Made by a program: the position numbers and the translations under genes. Source: an uncultured Rickettsiales bacterium (GTDB taxonomy: Bacteria; Pseudomonadota; Alphaproteobacteria; UBA8366). From it: a DNA stretch of 30,250 nucleotides. The DNA is taken from positions 1 through 30,250 of the forward strand of contig CAJWTF010000034.1 of assembly GCA_913046825.1 (NCBI GenBank), written 5' to 3'. Position 1 is the first letter of the stretch. Each line of letters opens with the position of its first letter. Below, one piece after another: positions 8,932-16,911 of this stretch. The notes below the pieces were generated by a model. That model made no database searches, was not told the origin of the DNA, and saw only the letters and a list, made by a program, of their open reading frames with translations.

Positions 8932-9849
8932 TCACCTCGTTCGAAGGTCATAACCCAACCTTGGAAAATGTACGACGACGCTGCCGACGGTTGGGTCTTC
9001 TCTCGACACGGCCATCCGCTCCCCGTCGAGCTGCACCAGCTCTCCCTCGATCGGGTCGCGGCCGTAGTCGGCAGCTCGGACGCGCACTTCGCTGCCAAGC
9101 GGTGGGTCTTCGTCAAATCGATCGGAGGGCAACGGGTCGGCGGGCTGCGATGCGGCGGCCACGTCCAGCGCCTCGCTTGGTAACATTTCCGCGGCCGCGC
9201 CATTGCCGAACGCCTGCACCCGCGCGCGCCACTCCTCGATACGCGGCAATCCATCCAGCTCAAACCCGAGACGGTCCGTCCGCGCCGTCAGGAACCAGAG
9301 CGCGTGATAGACCGCGAGGTCGGCGGCAGTGACGTCGGGGCCCGCGATCCAGTCTCGGCCGTCGGAGAGTAAATCCTCGATCCAGCGGATTTGCACCCGG
9401 ACGGCGGGGGCATTGCGTTTTGCCGCGCGGCGCACGGTCTCGTCGCTCGGGACCGCCAAACCTCGCATTTGCGAGCGGTCCGCCTGTAGATTCTTCGGCA
9501 GGACATCGATATTACTGCCCGACACATAGAGCGACATGGGCCGGAACAATTGGTTCTCCGCCCAATAGGCGATCATGTTCGCTTCTGCCATATGCGCCGC
9601 CGGATAGAGGGGCGGTGTCGGGAAACGGCGCTCCAGCTCGCGCAGGATCAGGGCCGTGTCACAATAGATGTCGGCTCCCACTTGAAGGACCGGGGTGCGG
9701 CGATATCCACCGGTTAGGGGCATTAGCTCCGGCTTTGGGGCGGTCGGCGGGATCGTCACAGAGCGCCAGGCCAGCCCCTTGTAACCAAGGGCCAGGCGGG
9801 CTTTTTCCGAATAGTTGGAAAAATCGTAGTGGTGGAAAATCAGGTCCAT
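8932..9849 (-). CDS. glutathione S-transferase family protein with C-terminal extension
   Basis: The 305 residues begin MDLIFHHYDFSNYSEKARL, a thioredoxin-like GST N-domain with the catalytic-type Ser/Tyr region in NYSEK and the cis-Pro segment RRTPVLQVGADI, then DTALILRELERRFP. The helical C-domain holds WIAGPDVTAADLAVYHAL. After about residue 225 comes an 80-residue tail with RVRAADYGRDPIEGELVQL and VVHFPRLGYDLR that is not a usual GST part and may be a small beta domain. An upstream in-frame ATG exists at 9879. I chose 9849 because GAGGAAG lies at the right distance and GST N-domains start there. Substrate unknown. A plausible promoter with an overlapping palindrome sits upstream. Confidence 0.85.
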   Translation of the reverse strand: MDLIFHHYDFSNYSEKARLALGYKGLAWRSVTIPPTAPKPELMPLTGGYRRTPVLQVGADIYCDTALILRELERRFPTPPLYPAAHMAEANMIAYWAENQLFRPMSLYVSGSNIDVLPKNLQADRSQMRGLAVPSDETVRRAAKRNAPAVRVQIRWIEDLLSDGRDWIAGPDVTAADLAVYHALWFLTARTDRLGFELDGLPRIEEWRARVQAFGNGAAAEMLPSEALDVAAASQPADPLPSDRFDEDPPLGSEVRVRAADYGRDPIEGELVQLDGERMAVSREDPTVGSVVVHFPRLGYDLRTR

Positions 9850-9902
9850 GAAACGCTTCCTCGCCGTATGCGGTCGCATTCGGAAAGTAACATTTTGTCT
9901 AA

Positions 9903-9936
9903 ATTATGATAAGTTGCCACGCGTTGTTTAACACGT
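9903..9936 (-). promoter_or_regulatory. putative promoter with operator-like palindrome for the GST gene
   Basis: On the minus strand TTAAAC (9931-9926) and CATAAT (9908-9903) are spaced by 17 bp. The -35 box lies in an 18 bp near-perfect palindrome (9919-9936), arms ACGCGTT and AACACGT around GTTT with one mismatch. A repressor bound there would block the promoter. The pairing is visible; regulation is inferred. Confidence 0.4.
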
Positions 9937-9964
9937 AAATTTCATCCGTCCACCCCTCGGAATT

Positions 9965-9979
9965 ATAGAGGCGCTCTAT
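9965..9979. promoter_or_regulatory. 15 bp palindrome, operator-like
   Basis: ATAGAG-GCG-CTCTAT is a perfect inverted repeat lying between the GST promoter and the Ldh2 gene. It is too short to be a terminator without a T-run. It could be a binding site for a dimeric regulator of either gene. Confidence 0.3.
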
Positions 9980-10059
9980 CAGGTCCAAATCAGCGGTATT
10001 TTAATACTGTGCATGGGGTTGTTCTCGGATTTTTTATCCGTCCGCTCAATCCCGGCGCC

Positions 10060-10126
10060 CAGGATTGCGTCACCTCGATGCAGTTGAATCTCTGACCGGA
10101 GACGAATCCGCTCAATTTGTTAGAAT
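10060..10126 (-). pseudogene. decayed 3' end of an SDR gene
   Basis: The minus strand encodes NKLSGFVSGQRFNCIEVTQ, which matches the C-terminus of the SDR gene at 11193-11936 (EEGGFVSGQMINCNGATQ). The plus-strand bases of both pieces align over about 55 positions with shared runs such as TGCAGTTGA and GAGAC. Upstream the homology fades, and there is no complete gene. Together with the intact SDR it flanks the Ldh2 gene, so the piece is either a leftover of a tandem duplication or of an older neighbouring copy. It is not translated as a sensible protein. Confidence 0.6.
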
Positions 10127-10176
10127 AATCAACCGAGCGAAATACATGGAGCACCATAACGCAAGGAAGGAAACGG

Positions 10177-11181
10177 ATGCCCAACAGACTTACCATCGAT
10201 GAAATTCATGCATTGGCGAAATCAATATTAATGAAGCATGGATGCAGCGACACCCAAGCGGACGCAGTCGCCAACACGGTCGCAAGCGCGGAGCGGGATC
10301 ATGCCCATTCGCACGGATTGTTCCGCATGCCGGGCTACGTGGAATCCCTGACGAATAATAGCGTCGACGGAAACGCGGTGCCCGAGATCAAGGAGCTGAC
10401 GCCCGCCATCATCCAAATCGACGGCAAGAACTGCTTCGCGCCATTGGCGTTCAACGCGGGCAAGGACGCCCTCGTCGCGGCGACGAAGACCATAGGCATC
10501 GCCGCAATGCCAATGGTCCGGGTGCATCATTTCTCGGCCCTGTGGAAGGAGACCGAGATGTTCGCGGAAGAGGGCCTAATCGCGATGGCCTTCACCGCCT
10601 ACATGCCGAAAGTGGCGCCCGCCGGCGGCTCGAAACCGTTCTACGGGACGAACCCGATGTCTTTCGCCTGGCCGCGCAAGGACGCCCTGCCGATGGTCTT
10701 CGACCAGGCCTCAGCCGCGATGGCGATGGGCGATGTGATGCTAGCGGAGCGTGACGGCCACACATTGCCAGATGGTGTCGGTATCACGGCGGACGGCAGC
10801 CCGACCAACGATCCAAGCGAAGTTCTGAAAGGCAGCATCCTGCCCTTTGGCGGATACAAGGGAGCCTCGATCGCGCTAATGATCGAGTTGCTGGTAGGCC
10901 CCCTGATCGGTGAGACGACAAGCCCCGAGACGCACCGGCGTTACGGCAACGTCGGCGGACCTCCACAGGGCGGCGAGCTAATCATCGCCATGGACCCATC
11001 GAAGTTCGGCAATGCGGCGGCTTGGTCCGACGATGCGGAGGTGCTCTTCGACGATCTGCACGCCATTGAGGGCACCCGCCTACCCGGTGCCCGGCGTCAA
11101 TCCCACCGGTCGGGCGCGCTAGCAGATGGTGTCGAAGTCAATGACGCGCTGATGGAGACACTGGAGAAGCTCGCGGCGTAG
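10177..11181 (+). CDS. Ldh2 (malate/L-lactate dehydrogenase-like) family oxidoreductase
   Basis: The 334 residues belong to the Ldh2/YbiC/DpkA fold, an NAD(P)H-dependent dehydrogenase unlike Rossmann LDHs. Signatures are the N-terminal AERDHAHSHGLFRMPGYV, GTNPMSFAWP near residue 158 and FGGYKGASIALMIELLVG near residue 227. Family members reduce 2-oxoacids or cyclic imines such as piperideine- or pyrroline-2-carboxylate. This gene does not reveal which. A strong AAGGAAGGAAAC precedes the ATG at 10177. It converges on the SDR gene 11 bp downstream. The nearby RidA-family gene, whose relatives hydrolyse imines, makes a cyclic-imine substrate conceivable but unproven. Confidence 0.88.
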   Translation: MPNRLTIDEIHALAKSILMKHGCSDTQADAVANTVASAERDHAHSHGLFRMPGYVESLTNNSVDGNAVPEIKELTPAIIQIDGKNCFAPLAFNAGKDALVAATKTIGIAAMPMVRVHHFSALWKETEMFAEEGLIAMAFTAYMPKVAPAGGSKPFYGTNPMSFAWPRKDALPMVFDQASAAMAMGDVMLAERDGHTLPDGVGITADGSPTNDPSEVLKGSILPFGGYKGASIALMIELLVGPLIGETTSPETHRRYGNVGGPPQGGELIIAMDPSKFGNAAAWSDDAEVLFDDLHAIEGTRLPGARRQSHRSGALADGVEVNDALMETLEKLAA

Positions 11182-11192
11182 CCAGACCCGGC

Positions 11193-11936
11193 TCAGGTTT
11201 GGGTCGCGCCGTTGCAGTTGATCATTTGGCCCGAGACAAAGCCGCCTTCCTCCGAGACGAGGAACCCGCAGAGCCCGGCGATGTGCATCGGCTTGCCGAG
11301 ATGGCCGACCGGGATCAGCTTTTCCTGCTCGCGGATATGAGCGTCCATGGAGGCGTCCCGGTAGTCGCCCTCGATCGGACCCGGTGAGATCGCATTGGCG
11401 GTGATGCCGCGCGATCCGAACTCCTTCGCCATCGACTTGGTGATACCCCAGAGGCCGTGCTTGGCGGCGGAGACCGGACAGCGGCCGTTATAGCCATGCA
11501 TGGCGTTCATGCCGGTGATGTTGACGACCCTGCCCCAGCCTTTCTCGACCATGCCCGGCACGAAGGCCTGCCCAGTGTAGAAGGCGGAGTGCATGTCAAC
11601 CGAGATGACATTGTGCCAAAAATCCTCATCCATCTCGAGGAAGGGTTTGTGAGGGCGAATTGCCGCGTTGTTGACGACGATGTCGACACTGCCGAATTCG
11701 CCGAGCGCCGCCGATGCCATTTCCTTTACGGCGGCGCTGTTGCCGACGCTGCCCATGGCAACGATGGCACCAACACCCAGGCTGCGGGCTTCATCCGCGA
11801 CAGCCTCCGCACTGTCCCGGTCGGTCAACCCGTTGACGACGACATTGGCGCCGCGCCTGGCGAATTCGAGGATAATGGCGCGACCGATATTGTGGCCGGA
11901 GCCGGAGACGAAGGCGGTTTTACCGTCGAGGGTCAT
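11193..11936 (-). CDS. SDR-family protein lacking the catalytic Tyr
   Basis: The 247-residue protein has the SDR Rossmann start FVSGSGHNIGRAI (a GxGxxxIG-type loop), the NNAAI segment near residues 89-93, and the C-terminal NAISPGPIEG. In the usual YxxxK motif the sequence is GRCPVSAAKHG: Lys159 is kept but Tyr is Val155. The Ser position 13 residues earlier is Gly142. It is therefore either an inactive or atypical SDR, or a cofactor-binding relative. The longer ORF from 12095 is rejected: the SDR fold starts at 11936 with GAGAGA before the ATG, and the extra codons lie in the gap shared with the divergent RidA gene. Its 3' end is duplicated as a remnant at 10060-10126. Confidence 0.85.
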   Translation of the reverse strand: MTLDGKTAFVSGSGHNIGRAIILEFARRGANVVVNGLTDRDSAEAVADEARSLGVGAIVAMGSVGNSAAVKEMASAALGEFGSVDIVVNNAAIRPHKPFLEMDEDFWHNVISVDMHSAFYTGQAFVPGMVEKGWGRVVNITGMNAMHGYNGRCPVSAAKHGLWGITKSMAKEFGSRGITANAISPGPIEGDYRDASMDAHIREQEKLIPVGHLGKPMHIAGLCGFLVSEEGGFVSGQMINCNGATQT

Positions 11937-12046
11937 ATTTTTCTCTCGTTTAATTTTGAGTCCGTGGGGGGAAAGGTAGGTCTGCTGGCAATGGCGAACA
12001 GACCACGCCGCCCTAGACTCACTTTCAGCAAATGAGGAAGGCGAGC

Positions 12047-12436
12047 ATGAATACGAAAATTGATCCGGGCTGGGCCCATTTCGCGAAGTACACATTCTCT
12101 CCGGGGATCGAGCGGGACGGCTGGCTCTATATCTCGGGAATGACCGCCAGCGGCGAGGACGGGGCCATCGTATGTCCCGGCGATATCGGCGGGCAAACCG
12201 ACTACATCCTGGCGCGCATGGGCGAAATTTTGAAAGCGGCGGGCTGCGGTTATGAAGACGTGGTGAATACCCGCGATTACGTCACCACAACGGAGGGATA
12301 TCGGGACACCGGCACCGTCCGCAAGAAGTACTTCAAGGAGCCCTACCCGACGGCCACCGGCGTCATCGTCGCCGGGCTGCTGCGCCCGGGCGCGCTCATT
12401 GAGATTGACGCTGTCGCAAAAATTCCAGGGAATTAG
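12047..12436 (+). CDS. RidA/YjgF-family protein
   Basis: The 129-residue protein shows the family pattern of a beta-alpha trimer-forming fold: AKYTFSPGIERDGWLYISG, GDIGGQTDYILARMGEIL, NTRDYVTT, and the ending RPGALIEIDAVAKIPG. RidA removes reactive enamine/imine intermediates from PLP enzymes; other Rid subfamilies have different roles. The position of the RidA-type active-site Arg before IEIEA is occupied by Leu here, with an Arg two residues later. I therefore do not claim RidA activity itself. The start at 12047 follows GAGGAAG at the proper distance; the upstream ATG at 12032 would remove this ribosome binding site. It is 12 bp upstream of the nitronate monooxygenase-like gene, likely co-transcribed. 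Confidence 0.85.
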   Translation: MNTKIDPGWAHFAKYTFSPGIERDGWLYISGMTASGEDGAIVCPGDIGGQTDYILARMGEILKAAGCGYEDVVNTRDYVTTTEGYRDTGTVRKKYFKEPYPTATGVIVAGLLRPGALIEIDAVAKIPGN

Positions 12437-12448
12437 GATTTCCAAGAC

Positions 12449-13579
12449 ATGACAAACCGACCGACATTCCGCACAAAACTCTGCGATATGTTAGAAATCG
12501 AATACCCGATCATGCTGGCGGGCATGGACTCTATGGGGAAGGCGACACCGCCAGCCCTCGTCGCTGCCGTCTCGAATGCGGGAGGCATGGGGGTTATCGG
12601 CGGTGCCGGCTTGGAGCCTGAGACCATCCGCGAGAAAATTCGCGAGACGCGAGCATTGACCGACAAGCCGATCGGAGTGGACCTGTTGTTGCCGGTGAAC
12701 CTGGACACGAGTGCGGAGCCGACACGCTCTTCGCTCCGCAAACAGATCGAGCGGGATTATCCAAAGCATTACGCCTTCATGCGCGGGCAATTGGAAAAGC
12801 ACGGCATCAGTGAAATTTTGGTCGAAAGCGAGACCGTCGTCTCGGTCGACCAAACCCGCAAGCAGGTCGAGGTCGTGCTCGAAGAAGACGTCCAGGTTTT
12901 TGCGGCCGGGCTCGGTGATCCTTCCTGGGTCGTGCCGATGGCGCACGAAAAGGGCATGACAGTCATCGGCTTGGTCGGCTCGCCCCGCAATGCGGAGCGC
13001 CAAGCGGCGGCCGGATGCGACATCGTCATCGCCCAAGGCTACGAAGCGGGCGGCCATACCGGCAAGATCGCGAATTTCCCGCTGATCCCACAGGTCGTCG
13101 ACGCTGTGGCACCGATCCCGGTCGTGGCTGCAGGCGGTATCGCGGACGGGCGCGGCATTACGGCGGCGCTTTCCCTTGGTGCCATTGGCGTCTGGCTCGG
13201 CACCGCCTTCATCGTCGCCGAGGAAGGCGAGACCCATGATGAGAACAAGCAACAGATCATCGACGGTCACAGCCAACAGTTCGATCCGCAACGCTGGTAT
13301 TCGGGGAAACCGTCCCGGCTGTTCGGGAACGACTATATCAAGGCGTGGGAAGCGTCCTGCCTCGAACCCTTGCCGATGCCCTATCAGCGGGTGATCACCG
13401 ATGACTTCAACGAGTCGGTGGCGGCGGCCGGGAAACTGGAGCTGCACATGAACCCGGCAGGGCAAATCGCCGGCATGATCACGGAAAGAAAACCAGCGAA
13501 GCAGATCATGGAAGACCTAGTCACAGGCGCGATCGCCACTCTTGAGGAGATGCGGGACAAAGTGACAATCGGCGAATAG
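12449..13579 (+). CDS. nitronate monooxygenase / 2-nitropropane dioxygenase-like FMN enzyme
   Basis: This 376-residue TIM-barrel flavoprotein carries YPIMLAGMDSMGKATPP and SNAGGMGVIGGAGLEPE at the N-terminus, IVIAQGYEAGGHTGKI with His203 near residue 200, and PVVAAGGIADGRGI plus AIGVWLGTAF for FMN binding. The family includes nitronate monooxygenases and FabK-like enoyl reductases; the GGHTG motif fits the former broadly. The C-terminus is about 60-80 residues longer than the barrel. It follows the RidA-family gene by 12 bp with a weak GGA ribosome binding site, suggesting an operon. Substrate cannot be read from the sequence. Confidence 0.85.
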   Translation: MTNRPTFRTKLCDMLEIEYPIMLAGMDSMGKATPPALVAAVSNAGGMGVIGGAGLEPETIREKIRETRALTDKPIGVDLLLPVNLDTSAEPTRSSLRKQIERDYPKHYAFMRGQLEKHGISEILVESETVVSVDQTRKQVEVVLEEDVQVFAAGLGDPSWVVPMAHEKGMTVIGLVGSPRNAERQAAAGCDIVIAQGYEAGGHTGKIANFPLIPQVVDAVAPIPVVAAGGIADGRGITAALSLGAIGVWLGTAFIVAEEGETHDENKQQIIDGHSQQFDPQRWYSGKPSRLFGNDYIKAWEASCLEPLPMPYQRVITDDFNESVAAAGKLELHMNPAGQIAGMITERKPAKQIMEDLVTGAIATLEEMRDKVTIGE

Positions 13580-13624
13580 CATTCCGTCTCGAAGCCAGAA
13601 GATGGAGACAGCATACCTACCCTA

Positions 13625-14324
13625 AACGGCGCGCTCGACGAAGACGTGGAGATGCTACTTGCCGAGATGGACGTGTGGGACGAAGCCATCCATGCAGGCA
13701 TCACCCTGACCGAGGGCACCTCTGGTGGTGTCGCGTTAGTGCGGGCAAAATGCGGCGTCGGTAAGGTCAACGCGGCGATCTGTGCGCAAATGCTGATGGG
13801 CCTCTATCGAACCAGCGCCGTTGCGTTCAGCGGTTTCGCAGGCGGCTTGGTGCGCAACATGTGCGGTCGGCGACATTGTGATCGCCAGCCACAGAATCTA
13901 GTTCGACGTTGGCCTCACCGCCTTCGGGCGAAGGCACGGTGAGCTAACGTACAGCGATCGAATAATCGAATCCAATCCCGAGTTGGTTCGTATAGCGGGC
14001 GAGGCCTTTAACCGCGCCTTCCCCGACTCCGCCAACGCTCCCGGTTTGATGATCGGCAGCGTGGTCTCCGGCGATAAATTCGTGAAGGACTAGGAGACGT
14101 TGCGCTGGCTGCAACGAGAATTCTCGGCGCTGGCCACAGAAATGGAAGGCGCCGCCGTCGGCTATACCTGCGGCCTCAGCAATGTCCCCTTCGTCGTCAT
14201 CCGCGGCATCTCCGACGGTGCCGGAGAGACAGCGCACACGGACTTCAAGGACAACCTCCACAAGGTTTGCCAGAACAGCTACCGGATATTGGAAGAGTTC
14301 GTGCCGCTGTATAGCGCGCTATAA
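13625..14324 (+). pseudogene. broken 5'-methylthioadenosine/S-adenosylhomocysteine nucleosidase-like gene
   Basis: The sequence reads as an MtnN/Pfs-family nucleosidase in two frames. ALDEDVEMLLAEMDVWDEA, then AKCGVGKVNAAICAQMLMG and FSGFAGGLVRN lie in the first frame. After a one-base shift at about 13859-13865 the second frame continues VGDIVIASHRI, FDVGLTAFG, MIGSVVSGDKFVKD and EMEGAAVGYTCGLSNVPF, then VIRGISDGAG. The second frame holds two in-frame TAG stops, at 13899-13901 and 14091-14093. No start codon is seen at the expected N-terminus. With a frameshift plus two stops it is a pseudogene, and recoding is unlikely. It ends next to the MDR gene stop. Loss would affect SAH and MTA recycling unless another copy exists. 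Confidence 0.9.
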
Positions 14325-15353
14325 TTACCCCGTCGGGTCGTCCGACACTTCAATCACGACCTTGCCAAAATTCTCGCCCTTGAGCAAACCCATCAGGGTG
14401 GCGGGGGCATTTTCCAGACCGGCGACGCGGTGCTCCTTGTACTTCACTTGGCCGTCGCGCACCCACTGGCCCATGTCGCGCCGGAAGTCGGCCTGCATGT
14501 CGGCGAAGTCGCGGACGATGAAACCTTCAATGTGCAGGCGATATGTGAGGACGGCCCGCATCAAAGCCGGGAGCTTGTTGGTACCGGTTGGCAGGTCGGT
14601 CATGCTGTATTGCGCGATCAAGCCACAAACCGGCATCCGGGCCCAGAAATTAAACAACGGGATGACCGCTTCCAGCACGCGGCCCGCGACATTCTCAAAA
14701 TAAATATCGATGCCGTTCGGACATGCGGCGGCGAGTTGAGCCTCGAAATCATGAGCCCTGTGGTCGATGCAGGCGTCGAAGCCGAGTTCGTTTACCACGT
14801 AGGCGCACTTCTCCGGTCCGCCCGCAACACCGACGGCCCGGCAGCCTTTGATCTTAGCAATTTGGCCAACATTAGCGCCGACAGCGCCGGAGGCCGCGGC
14901 GACCACTAGGGTCTCCCCCTCTTTCGGTTTACCGAGCCGCAGCAGGCCCGAGTACGCGGTCATACCCGGCATGCCTAGCACGCCGAGGGTGGTCGAAATG
15001 GGAGCCGCCGACGGGTCGACCTTGGCGAGCGCCGTGCCATCGGAGATCGCGTAGTCCTGCCAACCACAACGCCCGACGAGGATATCGCCCTCGTCGAACT
15101 TACCGCCGTTCGATTTCTCGACGACGCTGACCGTGCCGCCTTCCATGACACCGCCGAGCGGCACCGGCTCCGCATAGGATTTCTCCGCATTCATGCGGCC
15201 CCGCATATAAGGATCGAGCGAGAGATAGACCGTGCGCAACAGCATCTCGCCGTCACCGGGTGTCGGGATCTCGCTCTCAGCAAGTTTGAAGTTTTCGGCG
15301 ACAGGCTGTCCCTTCGGGCGGTGGGCGAGCAGGACTTGGCGGTTCTTGGTCAT
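14325..15353 (-). CDS. MDR-family NADP-dependent oxidoreductase (CurA/leukotriene-B4-reductase-like)
   Basis: The 342 residues match the zinc-independent medium-chain reductase group: LRTVYLSLDPYMRGRM near the start, VAAASGAVGANVGQIAKI for NADP(H), CRAVGVAGGPEKCAYV and YFENVAGRVLEAVIPL. Such enzymes reduce double bonds of alpha,beta-unsaturated ketones or aldehydes, often in detoxification. The start at 15353 follows AGAGGAAC. Its stop abuts the stop of the nucleosidase pseudogene in a convergent arrangement with no terminator room. Substrate unknown. Confidence 0.92.
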   Translation of the reverse strand: MTKNRQVLLAHRPKGQPVAENFKLAESEIPTPGDGEMLLRTVYLSLDPYMRGRMNAEKSYAEPVPLGGVMEGGTVSVVEKSNGGKFDEGDILVGRCGWQDYAISDGTALAKVDPSAAPISTTLGVLGMPGMTAYSGLLRLGKPKEGETLVVAAASGAVGANVGQIAKIKGCRAVGVAGGPEKCAYVVNELGFDACIDHRAHDFEAQLAAACPNGIDIYFENVAGRVLEAVIPLFNFWARMPVCGLIAQYSMTDLPTGTNKLPALMRAVLTYRLHIEGFIVRDFADMQADFRRDMGQWVRDGQVKYKEHRVAGLENAPATLMGLLKGENFGKVVIEVSDDPTG

Positions 15354-15410
15354 GGTGTGTTCCTCTGTTTGAGGAGGAAGCTAAAGGATTGCAGCTCCGC
15401 CGCAAGGCCC

Positions 15411-15440
15411 TAACCCTCCCCCGCACGCGGGCGAGGGTTA
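15411..15440. repeat. REP-like hairpin with TAACCCTC arms
   Basis: TAACCCTC (15411-15418) and GAGGGTTA (15433-15440) are perfect arms. Inside, one mismatch is followed by a CCCGC-AC-GCGGG stem. Hairpins of this CCCTC/GAGGG type are, to my knowledge, common dispersed palindromic units in alphaproteobacteria. It lies between the divergent MDR and FMO genes, 74 bp upstream of the FMO start. Confidence 0.6.
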
Positions 15441-15513
15441 GCGGAAACCCTGCGCGCCTTGGCCGCAGGTTTTGGATATTGGATCACCGGGAGCGTGCGC
15501 TACATTTAGCCAC

Positions 15514-16842
15514 ATGAATGATACACCAAATAAAAAACGCATCGCCGTTATCGGCGCGGGTGCCTGCGGGCTGTGCGCGGCGAAGTACCTCACGCAAGCG
15601 GGGCTCGACGTGATCATCTTTGAGATCGGCTCGCAGATGGGCGGCATGTGGTGTTACGAGAACGACAACAAACTGTCCTCCGCATACCGCACATTGCACA
15701 TCAACACCTCGCGGGACGTCACGCGGTTCCACGATCATGATTTCGATCCAGACGTGCAGTTCTTCCCCGACCATTGGGATATGCACAAATATCTCGTCAA
15801 ATATGCCGAGCATTTCGATATTGCCAAACTCATCCGCTACAACACACGAATCAAGGACGTGCGGCCGCTGTTCGACCCGAAGACTGAGCCGCCGCTTTGG
15901 GAGCTAGAACTAGATGACGGATCGACGGAACAATTCGACGCCGTGATCGCCGCGACGGGCCACCTGTCGGAGCCGCTACACGTGCCGATGTTCCAGAACG
16001 ATTTTAAGGGCGAGTACCTGCAGGCACATTACTACCGCGAGCCCGAACCCTATGTCGGGAAACGCATCTGCATTGTCGGTGTCGGCAATTCAGCCTGCGA
16101 CATCTCAGGCGATGTCTGCGCCACCGCCAAGCGTTGCGTGTTGGTCGCCCGCTCGGGTGTCTTGATCCTGCCGAAACTCTTATTCGGGATGCCATTTACC
16201 GACATCACCCGGAAGATTCAGCGCCATTGGATTCCCGCATCCTTGCGGCGGCGCTTCACGCGCTGGCTGACTTATCTAGCGCATGGGGACATCACCAAGC
16301 TCGGCTTCAAACCACTCGTCGACAAACGAGCGCATGTCACCAGCAACGGCACAATCATCACCGACGTCGCCTATAGCCGGATTGAAGTAAAACACGGCAT
16401 CCAGAAGATCGAAGGCAAGACCATCCATTTCGTCGACGGCTCGTCGGATGAATTCGATGTACTGATCGCGGCGACCGGATACCTGATCGATCTGCCGTTT
16501 ATCTCTCGTGAGGTCGTACCGTTGGCGGACAACAAGCTCAACCTCTACAAACGCATGACACGGCCCGATTGGCCCGGTCTCTACTTAATGGGCTTCTTTA
16601 ATCTCGATTCCGCATTGAACATGGTCTACGAGCATCAGGCACGTTGGGTGCGCGACATCGAATTGGGCGACGCTAAGATGCCCACCGCCGCGGAAATGGA
16701 AGCGGACATCAAGCGCAAGGACGATTGGGTGAAACAGAACTACAATGATTCGCCGCGCCACACGATCGAGGAAGAGCATGTGCCGTATATTCAGGAGCTG
16801 AAGAAATCTCTCAAGGCGATGCGCCGGGCGGCTGGGAATTAA
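15514..16842 (+). CDS. flavin-containing monooxygenase (FMO-like)
   Basis: The 442 residues have two Rossmann motifs: GAGACG at 14-19 for FAD and GVGNSACD near residue 190 for NADPH, plus the ATG-Y element IAATGYLIDLPF near residue 330. The FMO fingerprint reads FKGEYLQAHYY, so the His of the usual HSR triplet is Gln and the spacing differs, a degenerate form. FMO-like enzymes oxygenate soft nucleophilic N or S atoms, or act as Baeyer-Villiger enzymes. The start at 15514 is preferred: the upstream in-frame TTG start at 15472 adds residues without FMO resemblance. Shine-Dalgarno support is weak. It stands alone; no clear operon partner follows. Confidence 0.9.
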   Translation: MNDTPNKKRIAVIGAGACGLCAAKYLTQAGLDVIIFEIGSQMGGMWCYENDNKLSSAYRTLHINTSRDVTRFHDHDFDPDVQFFPDHWDMHKYLVKYAEHFDIAKLIRYNTRIKDVRPLFDPKTEPPLWELELDDGSTEQFDAVIAATGHLSEPLHVPMFQNDFKGEYLQAHYYREPEPYVGKRICIVGVGNSACDISGDVCATAKRCVLVARSGVLILPKLLFGMPFTDITRKIQRHWIPASLRRRFTRWLTYLAHGDITKLGFKPLVDKRAHVTSNGTIITDVAYSRIEVKHGIQKIEGKTIHFVDGSSDEFDVLIAATGYLIDLPFISREVVPLADNKLNLYKRMTRPDWPGLYLMGFFNLDSALNMVYEHQARWVRDIELGDAKMPTAAEMEADIKRKDDWVKQNYNDSPRHTIEEEHVPYIQELKKSLKAMRRAAGN

Positions 16843-16859
16843 CCGGCTACCTACGAAAC

Positions 16860-16897
16860 CTCATTCTGAGGAGCCGGCTACGCGGGCATCTCGAAGG
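16860..16897. repeat. REP-like imperfect palindrome after the FMO gene
   Basis: The segment from CTCATTCTGAGGAGCCGGC through TACGCGGGCATCTCGAAG forms an imperfect hairpin (GAG..GCC.GC against GC.GGC..CTC). Sequences with this TCTGAGGAGC and GCATCTCGAAGG pattern are known to me as widely dispersed repeats in alphaproteobacteria. It sits between convergent stops and might also serve as a terminator. Confidence 0.5.
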
Positions 16898-16911
16898 GCG
16901 CCGACAACCGA

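Noticed and set aside
9990..10196. Minus-strand ORF of 68 codons as a gene
   Set aside because: Only a middle part matches the SDR C-terminus; it is a remnant, and its remainder is not conserved-looking.
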